NCBI GenBank assembly: GCA_937924405.1
Contig: CALDVW010000043.1
Coordinates: 1 to 64,000, forward strand
DNA length: 64,000 bases
Direction of reading: 5' to 3'
DNA from: an uncultured Lysobacterales bacterium
GTDB lineage: Bacteria; Pseudomonadota; Gammaproteobacteria; Xanthomonadales; SZUA-36
Under the pieces are notes generated by a model. It worked only from the letters and a program-made list of their open reading frames with translations, searched no databases and was not told where the DNA came from. Position numbers and translations under genes: made by a program. Numbering within the stretch: the first letter of the stretch is position 1; each line of letters begins with the position of its first letter. This document shows, one piece after another, positions 1 through 8,252 of the stretch.

Positions 1-1
1 T

Positions 2-673
2 GAAATCTTGGCCGGGGCGAGGTCCGCTTTTCGCGAAGGCAACGCCGAAAGAGCGATCGCCCTGATGGGCGCAGCGAAACGGATGGAGGGCCGCATGGAC
101 GGCTTCTACGATGAGTTGTTCGCAGAAGACGATCGCATGGATGCCACCACCATGATGGTCATTTTCGTTGTTTTCAACCTGTTCAAACGGGTAGCCGACC
201 AGGCCAAGAATGTCTGTGACCAAACGGTCTTCGCGGTCCGCGGTATCGCCAAGCTGCCCAAGGTTTACCGCATCCTGTTTCTCGGCCAGCCCGGATCCGA
301 TCTGGTTCAGCTGGCCACGGCCATCGGACGAAAAAACTTTCCGGAAACGGCCGAGTTCACTTCGGCTGTTGCGGGGGGCTCAGGGCCCATATCCGCGGAG
401 CTGATGGAGTTTCTGGAACAACATGGCCTGGAAGACGGCGACCTGAGCAGTGAACCCGTGGAGGCGCTCGAGCACGATTTTTCGGATTATATTGTCATCA
501 TCAGTCTCAATGGCCGCGTCGCGGATTACGTTGCAAAAGTGCCTTTCCACAGCTCGGCCCTGAACTGGACGGTTGCCGAGGATGCCGAGCGTGCGGACCA
601 GTACCGCCAGTTACGCGGCCAGATCACCGATCTGATCACGCTGATCGCCGGCGAAGAAACCACGCAGGCCTGA
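2..673 (+). CDS. PhoU-like protein with degenerate LMW phosphatase/ArsC-like domain (5' partial)
   Basis: The frame is open at the left edge, so the N terminus lies outside the window. The first 80 or so visible residues are helical and resemble a PhoU repeat. From about codon 87 the sequence follows the fold order of low-molecular-weight phosphatases and arsenate reductases (ILFLGQPGSDLVQLA, then a TSAVAGGSGP stretch, then DYIVIISLNGRV). The catalytic P-loop C-x5-R is missing: Gly stands at the Cys position and Leu at the Arg position, so phosphatase activity is unlikely. It ends 4 bases before pstC, which suggests a regulatory role in phosphate uptake as known for PhoU. The domain assignment rests on pattern and context, not on a profile search. 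Confidence 0.6.
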   Translation, partial: EILAGARSAFREGNAERAIALMGAAKRMEGRMDGFYDELFAEDDRMDATTMMVIFVVFNLFKRVADQAKNVCDQTVFAVRGIAKLPKVYRILFLGQPGSDLVQLATAIGRKNFPETAEFTSAVAGGSGPISAELMEFLEQHGLEDGDLSSEPVEALEHDFSDYIVIISLNGRVADYVAKVPFHSSALNWTVAEDAERADQYRQLRGQITDLITLIAGEETTQA

Positions 674-677
674 TTTG

Positions 678-1613
678 ATGGAGAGACAGTCAACCGGTGC
701 GGTCGCCGGCGTGGATTCCAGTTTCGACCAGTTGAACCGCGACTGGTATATCGACAAGGCCGTCCAGATCCTGGTATTCCTTGGTGGCATCTCCGCGATC
801 GTTTTCATCATAGGAATCTTTATTTTCATCAGCAAGGAAGGTTTCGGCTTTCTGGTCGGGGATTTCAATTTCAGGGAGTTTTTCTTCTCGCCGAACTGGC
901 GCCCGACGTCCGAAAGCAGGGAAACCTTTGGCATCCTCGCCCTGATTGCCGGTACCGCCAGCGTAACCGGCCTGGCCATGCTGATTGCGATTCCTTTTTC
1001 GCTGGGTGCGGCGATCTTCATTGCCGAATTCGCCAGCGGTAAAACCCGTGAATTCCTCAAGGTCACCGTGGAGTTACTCGCTGCCATCCCTTCCGTGGTC
1101 TGGGGTTTTATCGGTCTGGCCATCATGAATCCTGTCATCATCCAGACTTTCGATGTTCCGGTTGGCCTCAATGTCCTGAATGCCGGCGTGATCCTTGGCC
1201 TGATGGCGGCGCCGATCATGACGTCAATCGCCGAAGACGCACTCAAAGCCGTGCCGGACCGTTACCGGGAGGCGGCCGAAGCCATGGGCGCAACCCGTTG
1301 GCAGGTCATTTACAAGGTCGTTTTGCCCGCTGCCAAGAACGGCCTGCTCGGCGCCGTTTTGCTGGGTGTGGGGCGCGGATTTGGTGAAACCATGGCGGTG
1401 TTGATGGCAACCGGCCATTCCATCAACATTCCCACCAGTGTTTTCGATTCAGTGCGGGCGCTGACCGCGACAATTGCGGCCGAGCTGGGCGAGACCGCCG
1501 CGGGATCGTCCCATTACCAGGCCCTGTTCACGATCGGAATTTTCCTGTTCGTCATCACATTCATTATCAATCTGGCGGCCGACCTGATCGTCCGCGGCAT
1601 ACGCAAAGGGTGA
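678..1613 (+). CDS. pstC: Phosphate ABC transporter permease PstC
   Basis: Inner-membrane permease subunit of the high-affinity Pst phosphate importer; 311 residues, the usual length. About six hydrophobic segments are visible. The cytoplasmic coupling (EAA) loop reads YREAAEAMGATRWQVIYKVV, which docks onto the ATPase. The frame also offers a TTG at 675; ATG 678 is preferred. It is followed after 6 bases by pstA, so this is one operon: phoU-like, pstC, pstA, pstB1, pstB2. No pstS is in view; it may lie upstream of the window. Regulation by PhoB would be expected, but the promoter is not in the window. Confidence 0.92.
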   Translation: MERQSTGAVAGVDSSFDQLNRDWYIDKAVQILVFLGGISAIVFIIGIFIFISKEGFGFLVGDFNFREFFFSPNWRPTSESRETFGILALIAGTASVTGLAMLIAIPFSLGAAIFIAEFASGKTREFLKVTVELLAAIPSVVWGFIGLAIMNPVIIQTFDVPVGLNVLNAGVILGLMAAPIMTSIAEDALKAVPDRYREAAEAMGATRWQVIYKVVLPAAKNGLLGAVLLGVGRGFGETMAVLMATGHSINIPTSVFDSVRALTATIAAELGETAAGSSHYQALFTIGIFLFVITFIINLAADLIVRGIRKG

Positions 1614-1619
1614 TCGGAA

Positions 1620-2489
1620 ATGTTTGAAGCCAGCGCACTCAACCGCAAGAACGAAACCCGCCAGAAACTCTTCCGCTTCGGACTGGGCACCATGACCGGC
1701 ATCCTGATCCTTCCGGTAGTGCTGATCATGGGCACACTGATCTACAAGGGGGCCCCGGTCATTTCCTTTGAATTCCTGTTCGCAAGCCCGACCAACGGAA
1801 TGACGGCGGGCGGCATATTTCCTGCCCTGCTGGGTACTGTGCTGTTGGTGATCGTCGCCCTGCTGGCTTCCGTACCACTGGGCGTGGCGGCCGCCATTTA
1901 TCTGAGTGAGTACGCACCGGATAACTGGTTTACCCGCGCCATCAACCTGGCCATTATTAACCTGGCCGGGGTTCCGTCCATCGTGCACGCATTGTTTGGT
2001 GTCGGTGCTTTCGTGATTTTCTTCAAGTTCGGGACCAGCATTCTGGCAGCCAGCCTGACCTTGGCCATCATGACCCTGCCGGTGGTCATTGTGGCCACGC
2101 GTGAGTCACTGCAGGCCGTTCCAATGGCGTTCCGTGAGGCCTGCTGGAACATGGGCGCAACCCGGTGGCAGACAATCCGGCGCGTCGTGCTGCCCAATGC
2201 CATCACCGGCATACTGACCGGTGTGATCCTGGAGGTATCCCGCACGGCAGGTGAAACGGCCCCGATCATGTTCACGGGCGCCGCGTTCTTCCTTCCTTTG
2301 TTGCCGCAGACGGTTTTCGATCAGACTATGGCGCTGTCCCTTCACCTGTTCGTTGTATCGACCCAGGTACCGGGCATGCCCGAGCAATTGCCTTTCGGTG
2401 TCGCCCTGGTATTGATCTCAATGGTGCTGTTAATGAACAGTTTGTCCATTGCCCTGCGCATGTATCTGCGGGGTAAGAAAAAATGGTAG
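1620..2489 (+). CDS. pstA: Phosphate ABC transporter permease PstA
   Basis: Second permease of the Pst phosphate importer, 289 residues. The N-terminal hydrophobic helix (about residues 22-44) is followed by five more. The EAA loop (FREACWNMGATRWQTIRRVV) is intact and close to that of PstC, as expected for the paired permeases. The SRTAGETAPIMFTGAA stretch is typical of PstA. The gene starts 6 bases after pstC and its last 7 bases overlap the start of pstB1, which implies translational coupling. Confidence 0.92.
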   Translation: MFEASALNRKNETRQKLFRFGLGTMTGILILPVVLIMGTLIYKGAPVISFEFLFASPTNGMTAGGIFPALLGTVLLVIVALLASVPLGVAAAIYLSEYAPDNWFTRAINLAIINLAGVPSIVHALFGVGAFVIFFKFGTSILAASLTLAIMTLPVVIVATRESLQAVPMAFREACWNMGATRWQTIRRVVLPNAITGILTGVILEVSRTAGETAPIMFTGAAFFLPLLPQTVFDQTMALSLHLFVVSTQVPGMPEQLPFGVALVLISMVLLMNSLSIALRMYLRGKKKW

Positions 2490-3283
2490 GCCCGGAAGCC
2501 GGAAACCCGGCTGCGGCGCCGATGGAAAGCGCGGTGAAACTGGGGGTGCGCGACCTGCAGATTTCCTACGGCCGGGAAACCATTCTCGATGACGTCAGTT
2601 TCGACATCCACGAACATGAAATATTCGGCATCATCGGGCCCGCCAACGCGGGGAAGACCTCCTTCCTCAAGGCGGTTAACCGGATGGATATGTTCAACCC
2701 CGAGATGACCGTGGGCGGCAGCATCACGTTCAATAATGTCGCCGTTGACAAGATCCGCAATGTTTACGGCCTGCGACGCAGAATCGGGGTCGTGTTTCCG
2801 TTGCCGGTGGGGCTGCCGCTGTCGATTTACGACAACGTGGCGCTCGCGCCCAGGCTCGGTGGACAGAAAAACAGGGCGGAACTGGATATCATCGTGGAGC
2901 GCTGCCTGACCCGGGCGGCGCTGTGGGACGAGGTAAAAGACCGTCTCAACTCACTTGGCAGCATGTTGTCCGGCGGCCAGCAGCAGCGGCTGACTATTGC
3001 GCGCGCGCTTTCCCAGGACCCGGAACTGCTGATGCTGGACGAGTTCTCTATTGCGGTTGATCCGGTTACCACCATGCGCATCGAAGACGTGCTGAAGGAA
3101 CTCCGCAGCGAAGTAACCATCATCCTGGTTACCAACCTGGTGCAACAGGCCCGCCGCCTGGCTGACCGCACGGCATTCTTCCTGGAAGGCGGCTGCGTTG
3201 AAGTGGGCCTAACGGAGGATCTGTTTACCGGGGAAGTAAAAGACCAGCGCACTCGCGACTACGTCGAGGGGAGGTTCGGTTAA
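2483..3283 (+). CDS. pstB1: Phosphate ABC transporter ATPase, PstB-like subunit 1 (degenerate catalytic residues)
   Basis: ABC ATPase of 266 residues, related to PstB along its whole length. Seen in the sequence: Walker A GPANAGKT (51-58), intact signature LSGGQ (161-165), Walker B LLMLDE with Glu186. Two catalytic positions are changed. The Q-loop Gln is Pro105 (VVFPLP where PstB has VFQxPN), and the switch His is Asn217 (VTNLVQ where PstB has VTHNMQ). In ABC ATPases these residues couple to the permease and support hydrolysis, so its own Walker site is probably poorly active. It overlaps pstB2 by one base, and pstB2 has the opposite defect, which suggests a heterodimer. An alternative ATG is at 2522. 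Confidence 0.85.
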   Translation: MVGPEAGNPAAAPMESAVKLGVRDLQISYGRETILDDVSFDIHEHEIFGIIGPANAGKTSFLKAVNRMDMFNPEMTVGGSITFNNVAVDKIRNVYGLRRRIGVVFPLPVGLPLSIYDNVALAPRLGGQKNRAELDIIVERCLTRAALWDEVKDRLNSLGSMLSGGQQQRLTIARALSQDPELLMLDEFSIAVDPVTTMRIEDVLKELRSEVTIILVTNLVQQARRLADRTAFFLEGGCVEVGLTEDLFTGEVKDQRTRDYVEGRFG

Positions 3284-4074
3284 TGTTCGAACAGGCAACC
3301 ACCCCAATTCAGGAACTGGCCATCAGCACGGAAAAACTTAACCTCTGGTATGGCACTTTCCAGGCCCTGTTCGATATTGATCTGAGCATCCGTCAGGGCA
3401 TCATCACCTCGATGATCGGGCCATCCGGCTGCGGCAAGAGCACCTTTTTGCGCAGCGTCAACCGCATCAATGAACGCCTGGGCTACGTACGCATCTCCGG
3501 CACCATTGATGTCATGGGCGAGAATATTTACGACCCCGCTGTCGAACTGGTCCAGGTACGCAAGCAGATCGGAATGGTCTTCCAGCGGCCCAATCCCCTG
3601 CCCATTTCAATCCGGGATAATGTGCTGTTTGGCCATCGCATCCACAATGCCGGCACAAGAACGACGAAAATCGAAGATGATGAAATCGTCGAAAACGCCC
3701 TGCGAACCGTGTTGTTGTGGGACAAGGTAAAAGACCGCCTGGACCAGAAAGCCACGGCGCTGTCACTGGAAGAACAGCAAAAGCTCTGCATCGCCCGCCT
3801 GTTGCCGGTCAAGCCGGGAATCCTGCTGATGGACGAACCCTGCTCAGCGCTGGACCCCAAGGGCACCGAGGCAGTTGAAGAGTTGATCTGGGAACTGCGC
3901 GGCCAGTACACCATCCTGATCGTGACACACAATATGGCCCAGGCCCGGCGCGCCAGCGAAGAGTGCATCTTCATGCTGATGGGCAAAGTGGTGGAGCATA
4001 CCGAGACCGGCCAGATGTTCGTTACACCGAAACATAAAGAAACAGCGGATTACATCGAGGGCCGCTACGGCTAG
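3283..4074 (+). CDS. pstB2: Phosphate ABC transporter ATPase, PstB-like subunit 2 (degenerate signature motif)
   Basis: ABC ATPase of 263 residues, closer to classical PstB. Walker A GPSGCGKS (46-53), Q-loop MVFQRPNPLP (Gln101), Walker B LLMDEPCSALDP (Asp184, Glu185) and switch His216 (VTHNM) are all intact. The ABC signature is not: LSGGQQQRL is replaced by LSLEEQQKL (160-168), losing both glycines. The signature acts in trans on the partner's nucleotide. Paired with PstB1 it would give one complete site (this subunit's Walker motifs, PstB1's LSGGQ) and one dead site. Last gene of the pst operon, convergent with the phospholipase D-type gene. Confidence 0.87.
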   Translation: MFEQATTPIQELAISTEKLNLWYGTFQALFDIDLSIRQGIITSMIGPSGCGKSTFLRSVNRINERLGYVRISGTIDVMGENIYDPAVELVQVRKQIGMVFQRPNPLPISIRDNVLFGHRIHNAGTRTTKIEDDEIVENALRTVLLWDKVKDRLDQKATALSLEEQQKLCIARLLPVKPGILLMDEPCSALDPKGTEAVEELIWELRGQYTILIVTHNMAQARRASEECIFMLMGKVVEHTETGQMFVTPKHKETADYIEGRYG

Positions 4075-4108
4075 CTGTGGTTTGGGGGGACCCGGGGAGG
4101 GCTGACGC

Positions 4109-5668
4109 CTAGTACTGCTCCTTTGGAACAACCTTGAAAATTTTGTCCATAATGCGCTGCCCGCCGTCTCGTGCGGGTTGTTTGTGCACGGTCTCGTCAC
4201 TGTTGATCCAGTAAAGTTTGCCTTTATCATCGAGCAAAACCTGCCAGGCATTTTCCGGCCGCATGTCCCTTTCCATCACTTGCGCCAGGTCTTCGGCCAG
4301 GCCCGGGCTGTGTACGAACACCCCGCCTTCGGCATTGATATTGATAGAGCGTGGATCGAAATTCATCGAGCCAATGAACACCTGCTCCCGGTCCACCACC
4401 ACCGCCTTGGTATGAAGGCCGGTAAACCCACCCTCTACCGGCGGCACATCAACGATTGACTGAATCGCTGGGTCTGCCCGTAATTCGTACAATTCGGCAC
4501 CGGCAAGGATGAAATCGTCTCTCCAGTCCTTGTAGTGACTGTTGACTGCCGGCACATCATGAGAAGCCAGCGAGTTGGTGAGGATGCGTACGTTCACGCC
4601 GCGCCCGGTCAGGTTGCGCACAAACTCAATACCCCTTTCGCTGGGAATAATGTACGCATTGGTGATCAGCAGTTCATTTTGTGTCTGGGACATGAAACCG
4701 GCCATTTTCTCGAACACGGCCTGGTTCACCGCATCCTCGACAATTTCATCGTAAATCAGTTCGCTGCTGCCGATATGCAGTTCATCCGCCACGACCGCCA
4801 AGGCCTCGCTCCAGTCATTGGGCTCAGTGCCAAAGGCCTGCAGCTCGGGAGCCGCCCGGTTCTTCATCTGGATTTCGGCCCAGGTCTGGCGTGCAAATTC
4901 CGGATCCGGGTCGGTATCCAGGTTGATTGCGGATACGACCCAGTCACTATTCCAGAATGCATCGAACATGTGGTTGGCCTGACGCGCCACGTGCCCGAAT
5001 CCGAGCAGGTCGAGGTCATGAAAGTTATAGTCTTGGCTCAAGCCGAAATAGTGATCACCAATATTGCGCCCCCCCACAATGGTGGCATTTCCATCCGCGA
5101 TCACCAGTTTGTCATGCATTCGCGTATTCAGACGCTCCATTTCCGCGATCATTTGACCCCCCCGTGCCAGCGTGGTGCGATCCTGCCAGGGATTGAACAG
5201 CCTCATCTGTATTTGAGGGTGCTGATTCAGTTCATAGATAACCTGGTCCTGGCCGATGGTCAGCAGGTCATCGATGATCAACCGGACAGAAACACCCCGC
5301 TCCGCCGCCTCGACAGCACGTTCCAGAATCAGGCGGCCACTGTTATCCGGGTACCAGAGGTAGGTTTGTATGTCGATGGAAGAAACCGCTGAATCAATCA
5401 ACGCCAGTCGCGCGGACAGGCCGTCATGACTTGCGTCGAGCAGCCTGAAACCGGAATATTCCGGGCCGTGTTCACTCATGACATCGTTTGCCATTTCCCA
5501 CAGGATGCCCTCTGTCGCGGGTTCTCTGGCGTAACTGGCATCCTCTTGCACCCGGTCTTTTTTGAGCGATGGGCCGGCACAGGCGGCCAGCAACAAAATC
5601 GCAACGGCCAGGGACAACGTTCGCGAAACGTTCGTGGCCATTGCATAAAAATCGGATTCAGGTCTCAT
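4109..5668 (-). CDS. Phospholipase D / cardiolipin synthase-like lipoprotein
   Basis: Enzyme of the phospholipase D superfamily, of the ClsC/YmdC-like type, which act on phosphatidyl groups at the envelope. A hydrophobic signal ends in the lipobox LLLAAC, so the mature protein should be a lipoprotein. Two HKD half-sites are visible: MHDKLVIADGNATIVGGRN and HTKAVVVDREQVFIGSMNFD, both with the His, Lys and Asp. An EGGVFVHSPGLAEDL stretch near the C terminus is typical. The start at 5668 is chosen for a weak upstream GAG; ATG 5641, directly before the signal, is equally possible. The frame stays open much further upstream but without the lipobox near its start. Transcribed toward the pst operon. 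Confidence 0.8.
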   Translation of the reverse strand: MRPESDFYAMATNVSRTLSLAVAILLLAACAGPSLKKDRVQEDASYAREPATEGILWEMANDVMSEHGPEYSGFRLLDASHDGLSARLALIDSAVSSIDIQTYLWYPDNSGRLILERAVEAAERGVSVRLIIDDLLTIGQDQVIYELNQHPQIQMRLFNPWQDRTTLARGGQMIAEMERLNTRMHDKLVIADGNATIVGGRNIGDHYFGLSQDYNFHDLDLLGFGHVARQANHMFDAFWNSDWVVSAINLDTDPDPEFARQTWAEIQMKNRAAPELQAFGTEPNDWSEALAVVADELHIGSSELIYDEIVEDAVNQAVFEKMAGFMSQTQNELLITNAYIIPSERGIEFVRNLTGRGVNVRILTNSLASHDVPAVNSHYKDWRDDFILAGAELYELRADPAIQSIVDVPPVEGGFTGLHTKAVVVDREQVFIGSMNFDPRSININAEGGVFVHSPGLAEDLAQVMERDMRPENAWQVLLDDKGKLYWINSDETVHKQPARDGGQRIMDKIFKVVPKEQY

Positions 5669-5778
5669 GCCCGTCACTCGCTTTTCAATGAGAGTTCGAT
5701 CATACCAAATGAAAGTGCAACATTTTCGAGCCGGGCCGGGCCGGGGAATCGACCCTGATTCCCGGATAAAAAGCAGCT

Positions 5779-7236
5779 TCAGGTGATCATCCAGCTGATC
5801 AACATTACCCAGGCGACGATGAGCAGCGGTCCGAGCAAGCCGATCAGCAATCCTCCGGGTCTCAGGTCCCGGGTCTGGATTTCTCCAGTACTGTAGGCCA
5901 CTGCATTGGGTGGTGTGGAAACCGGCAGCAGCAAGGCGCACGATGCGCTGAGGCCCAGTATCAGGCACGTTTCCATTTCACGCCCAGGCAGCAGGGCGAC
6001 CGCAACCGGCAATATCAGGGATACCGTTGCGGTGTTGCTCATGAAATTCGAAAGCGTCACCGTGATCAGCGCCAGCGCTGCGAAAACCAGGCCATCCATG
6101 TCGAAAACCGTTAGAAATTCCAACCAGGATGCCAGCCGGTCGGCCAGCCCGGTATCGACCACGGCGGCGCCCAGGGAAAGCCCGCCGGCAACCAGCATCA
6201 GGGTATCCCAGGGCAACCCCCTGACCTGCGCCGCACCCATTACCTGAGTCATGGTGAGCCCGACAATCGGGATCAGCGAGATGGCAGCCACGTGGATACC
6301 ATGAAGCGGAGTGGTCATCCACATCAGCACCGTGGCAACGGACAGGGCAGCGACTATTAACCGATCCCGTTTTCCGGGCAATTCAGGTTCTTCCATCCCC
6401 TGCAGGTCGAGACTGAACTCTTCCATGGTCGCAGGATAGAGTTTCAACATGAAAAACCAGGCCACGATGACCAGGCCCAGTGCAACCGGCACGCCCAGTA
6501 ACATCCACTGGATGAAATTAATATCCTGGCCAAAGCCGGCCGCGACGCCGGCCGCGATCGCATTCGGCGCACTGCCGATGATGGTCCCCATTCCACCAAC
6601 CGATGCGGCGAGGGGGATGGCGACCATCAGCGCTTTTGAGAACGGCTCGTCGCGCCCGGCCTGCCGCACCAGCGGTAACACGGCGCCGATCATCAGAACG
6701 GTAGTCGAGGTGTTTGAGATGAACATCGAGGCCACCGCACTGGTTAGCATCACCGCCAGCAGAACGCTGCCTGGCCGGGTCCCTGCCGGCTTGATGGCCC
6801 ATGCGAACAGCTGTCGGTCCAGCCCGGTGCGGGACAGGCCTTCAGCCATGAAGAAACCACCCAGCATCAGCCAGATCACGGGGCTCGACCAGGTATTCAG
6901 GTAAGGGCTGACATCCCAGGGCTCCGGATGCAGCAAGGGTGTGCCCAGCGCAAACACCAGATAACCCATGATCAGCAACCCTACCGCAAAAGCCGGCACG
7001 GCCTCGGTGATCCACAACCCGACCGCCAGCAGGAACAGGAACAGAACGGCTCGTTCTTCAGGGGGAAAGTCGCCGGTCAGCGTGCGCCAGACGTAGACAA
7101 CAAGTGCCGCAACAAGTACAAAGGACACAAAACGCCGGAGCGCATGAGTTTTGCCTGGCTGCAGAATGCGAAAAGCGGCTCGCCGACTATCACGATAAGA
7201 GACTTTCTCACTGAAAGAATTGGAATTATCTGCCAT
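5779..7236 (-). CDS. DASS/SLC13-family anion:sodium symporter
   Basis: Integral membrane transporter of 485 residues with at least ten hydrophobic segments, of the divalent anion:Na+ symporter (DASS, SLC13) family. Two repeated hairpin motifs are visible, SMFISNTSTTVLMIG in the first half and LSNFMSNTATVSLILP in the second; in this family the SNT motifs bind sodium and substrate. Substrates in the family are dicarboxylates or sulfate; sequence alone does not decide. Sulfate is attractive in a sulfur oxidiser but this is inference. It lies between the phospholipase gene (same strand, downstream) and the divergent CDF gene. Confidence 0.82.
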   Translation of the reverse strand: MADNSNSFSEKVSYRDSRRAAFRILQPGKTHALRRFVSFVLVAALVVYVWRTLTGDFPPEERAVLFLFLLAVGLWITEAVPAFAVGLLIMGYLVFALGTPLLHPEPWDVSPYLNTWSSPVIWLMLGGFFMAEGLSRTGLDRQLFAWAIKPAGTRPGSVLLAVMLTSAVASMFISNTSTTVLMIGAVLPLVRQAGRDEPFSKALMVAIPLAASVGGMGTIIGSAPNAIAAGVAAGFGQDINFIQWMLLGVPVALGLVIVAWFFMLKLYPATMEEFSLDLQGMEEPELPGKRDRLIVAALSVATVLMWMTTPLHGIHVAAISLIPIVGLTMTQVMGAAQVRGLPWDTLMLVAGGLSLGAAVVDTGLADRLASWLEFLTVFDMDGLVFAALALITVTLSNFMSNTATVSLILPVAVALLPGREMETCLILGLSASCALLLPVSTPPNAVAYSTGEIQTRDLRPGGLLIGLLGPLLIVAWVMLISWMIT

Positions 7237-7337
7237 GAATGATTCTCACCGTGAAGTACCGGAAATCGAGTAGTTTATACTACCGTTTTGCGATCAGCTT
7301 AATGCTTGCTTTTTCCACTCAACCCTGAAAAGGATCT

Positions 7338-8252
7338 ATGGCCGGATCATCTAAAATAGCCATCTACGGAGCCATTGCAGCCAACAGCGCTATCGCGGTC
7401 AGCAAGTTCATCGCCGCTTTTTTTACCGGCTCATCAGCCATGCTCTCGGAAGGTGTTCATTCACTGGTGGACACCGGCAACGGCATACTTTTGTTGTTTG
7501 GCATCAAGCTCAGCAAAAACCCTCCGGATGACAAACATCCTTTCGGCTATGGCAACGAAGTATTTTTCTGGAGTTTCGTGGTGGCGATCCTGATTTTCGC
7601 ACTCGGTGGCGGCATCGCTATTTATGAAGGCGTCCGGCACATCCTGCATCCCCGTCAGCTGGAAAACGTGCAGTGGAATTACGTGGTGCTGATACTGGCC
7701 ATGATTTTTGAGGGAGCAGCTCTGCGGGTTGCTCTGAAGCAGTTCAACGCTTCGCGCAGGAACAAACCGTTCATGAGGGCTTTAAAGGACAGCAAGGACT
7801 CGTCCACGGTCGCCGTGGTGGTGGAAGACACCGCGGCTCTGCTGGGCCTGATGATCGCATTACTGTCGGTTTTGCTGGGCCACCTCACCGGCTGGCCCTA
7901 TTTCGACGGGATCGGATCGGTGTTGATTGGCGTACTTCTGGTCAGTGTTGCCTTTTTCTTCGCTGTTGAGTGCAAGGCTCTGCTGGTCGGCGAAGGTCTG
8001 CTGCCCGAAGAAGTAGAGAAGATCGGTCAAATACTTGACGAAGAACCGCGTGTATCGGTTTACCGCCGGCCTCTGAGCCTCTATTTTGGCCCCAGTGAAG
8101 TGCTGGTCAACCTCGATGTACATTTTATCGATAACCTCAACTCTGACCAGATAGAGCAGACCGTTGACCGGATTGAAGACAGGATCAAGGCCGCCCTGCC
8201 AAGCGTCAATCGGATTTATATAGAAGCAGACACTATAAAAACGAAGAAATGA
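7338..8252 (+). CDS. Cation diffusion facilitator family transporter (ZnT9-like)
   Basis: Inner-membrane metal/proton antiporter of the CDF family, 304 residues. The first metal site in TM2 is visible as SEGVHSLVD (His41, Asp45). The second site in TM5 reads EDTAALLG instead of HxxxD, as in the ZnT9/TMEM163-like branch of the family, so metal preference may differ from the zinc exporters. The C-terminal cytoplasmic domain (DVHFIDNLNSDQIEQTVDRI) is present. The stop overlaps the start of the MscS gene by 4 bases (ATGA), so the two are probably translated from one transcript. Confidence 0.85.
   Translation: MAGSSKIAIYGAIAANSAIAVSKFIAAFFTGSSAMLSEGVHSLVDTGNGILLLFGIKLSKNPPDDKHPFGYGNEVFFWSFVVAILIFALGGGIAIYEGVRHILHPRQLENVQWNYVVLILAMIFEGAALRVALKQFNASRRNKPFMRALKDSKDSSTVAVVVEDTAALLGLMIALLSVLLGHLTGWPYFDGIGSVLIGVLLVSVAFFFAVECKALLVGEGLLPEEVEKIGQILDEEPRVSVYRRPLSLYFGPSEVLVNLDVHFIDNLNSDQIEQTVDRIEDRIKAALPSVNRIYIEADTIKTKK

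Noticed and set aside
4535-5392. 285-codon plus-strand frame opposite the phospholipase D gene
   Set aside because: Antisense shadow of a clear gene; no family motif and no ribosome binding site.
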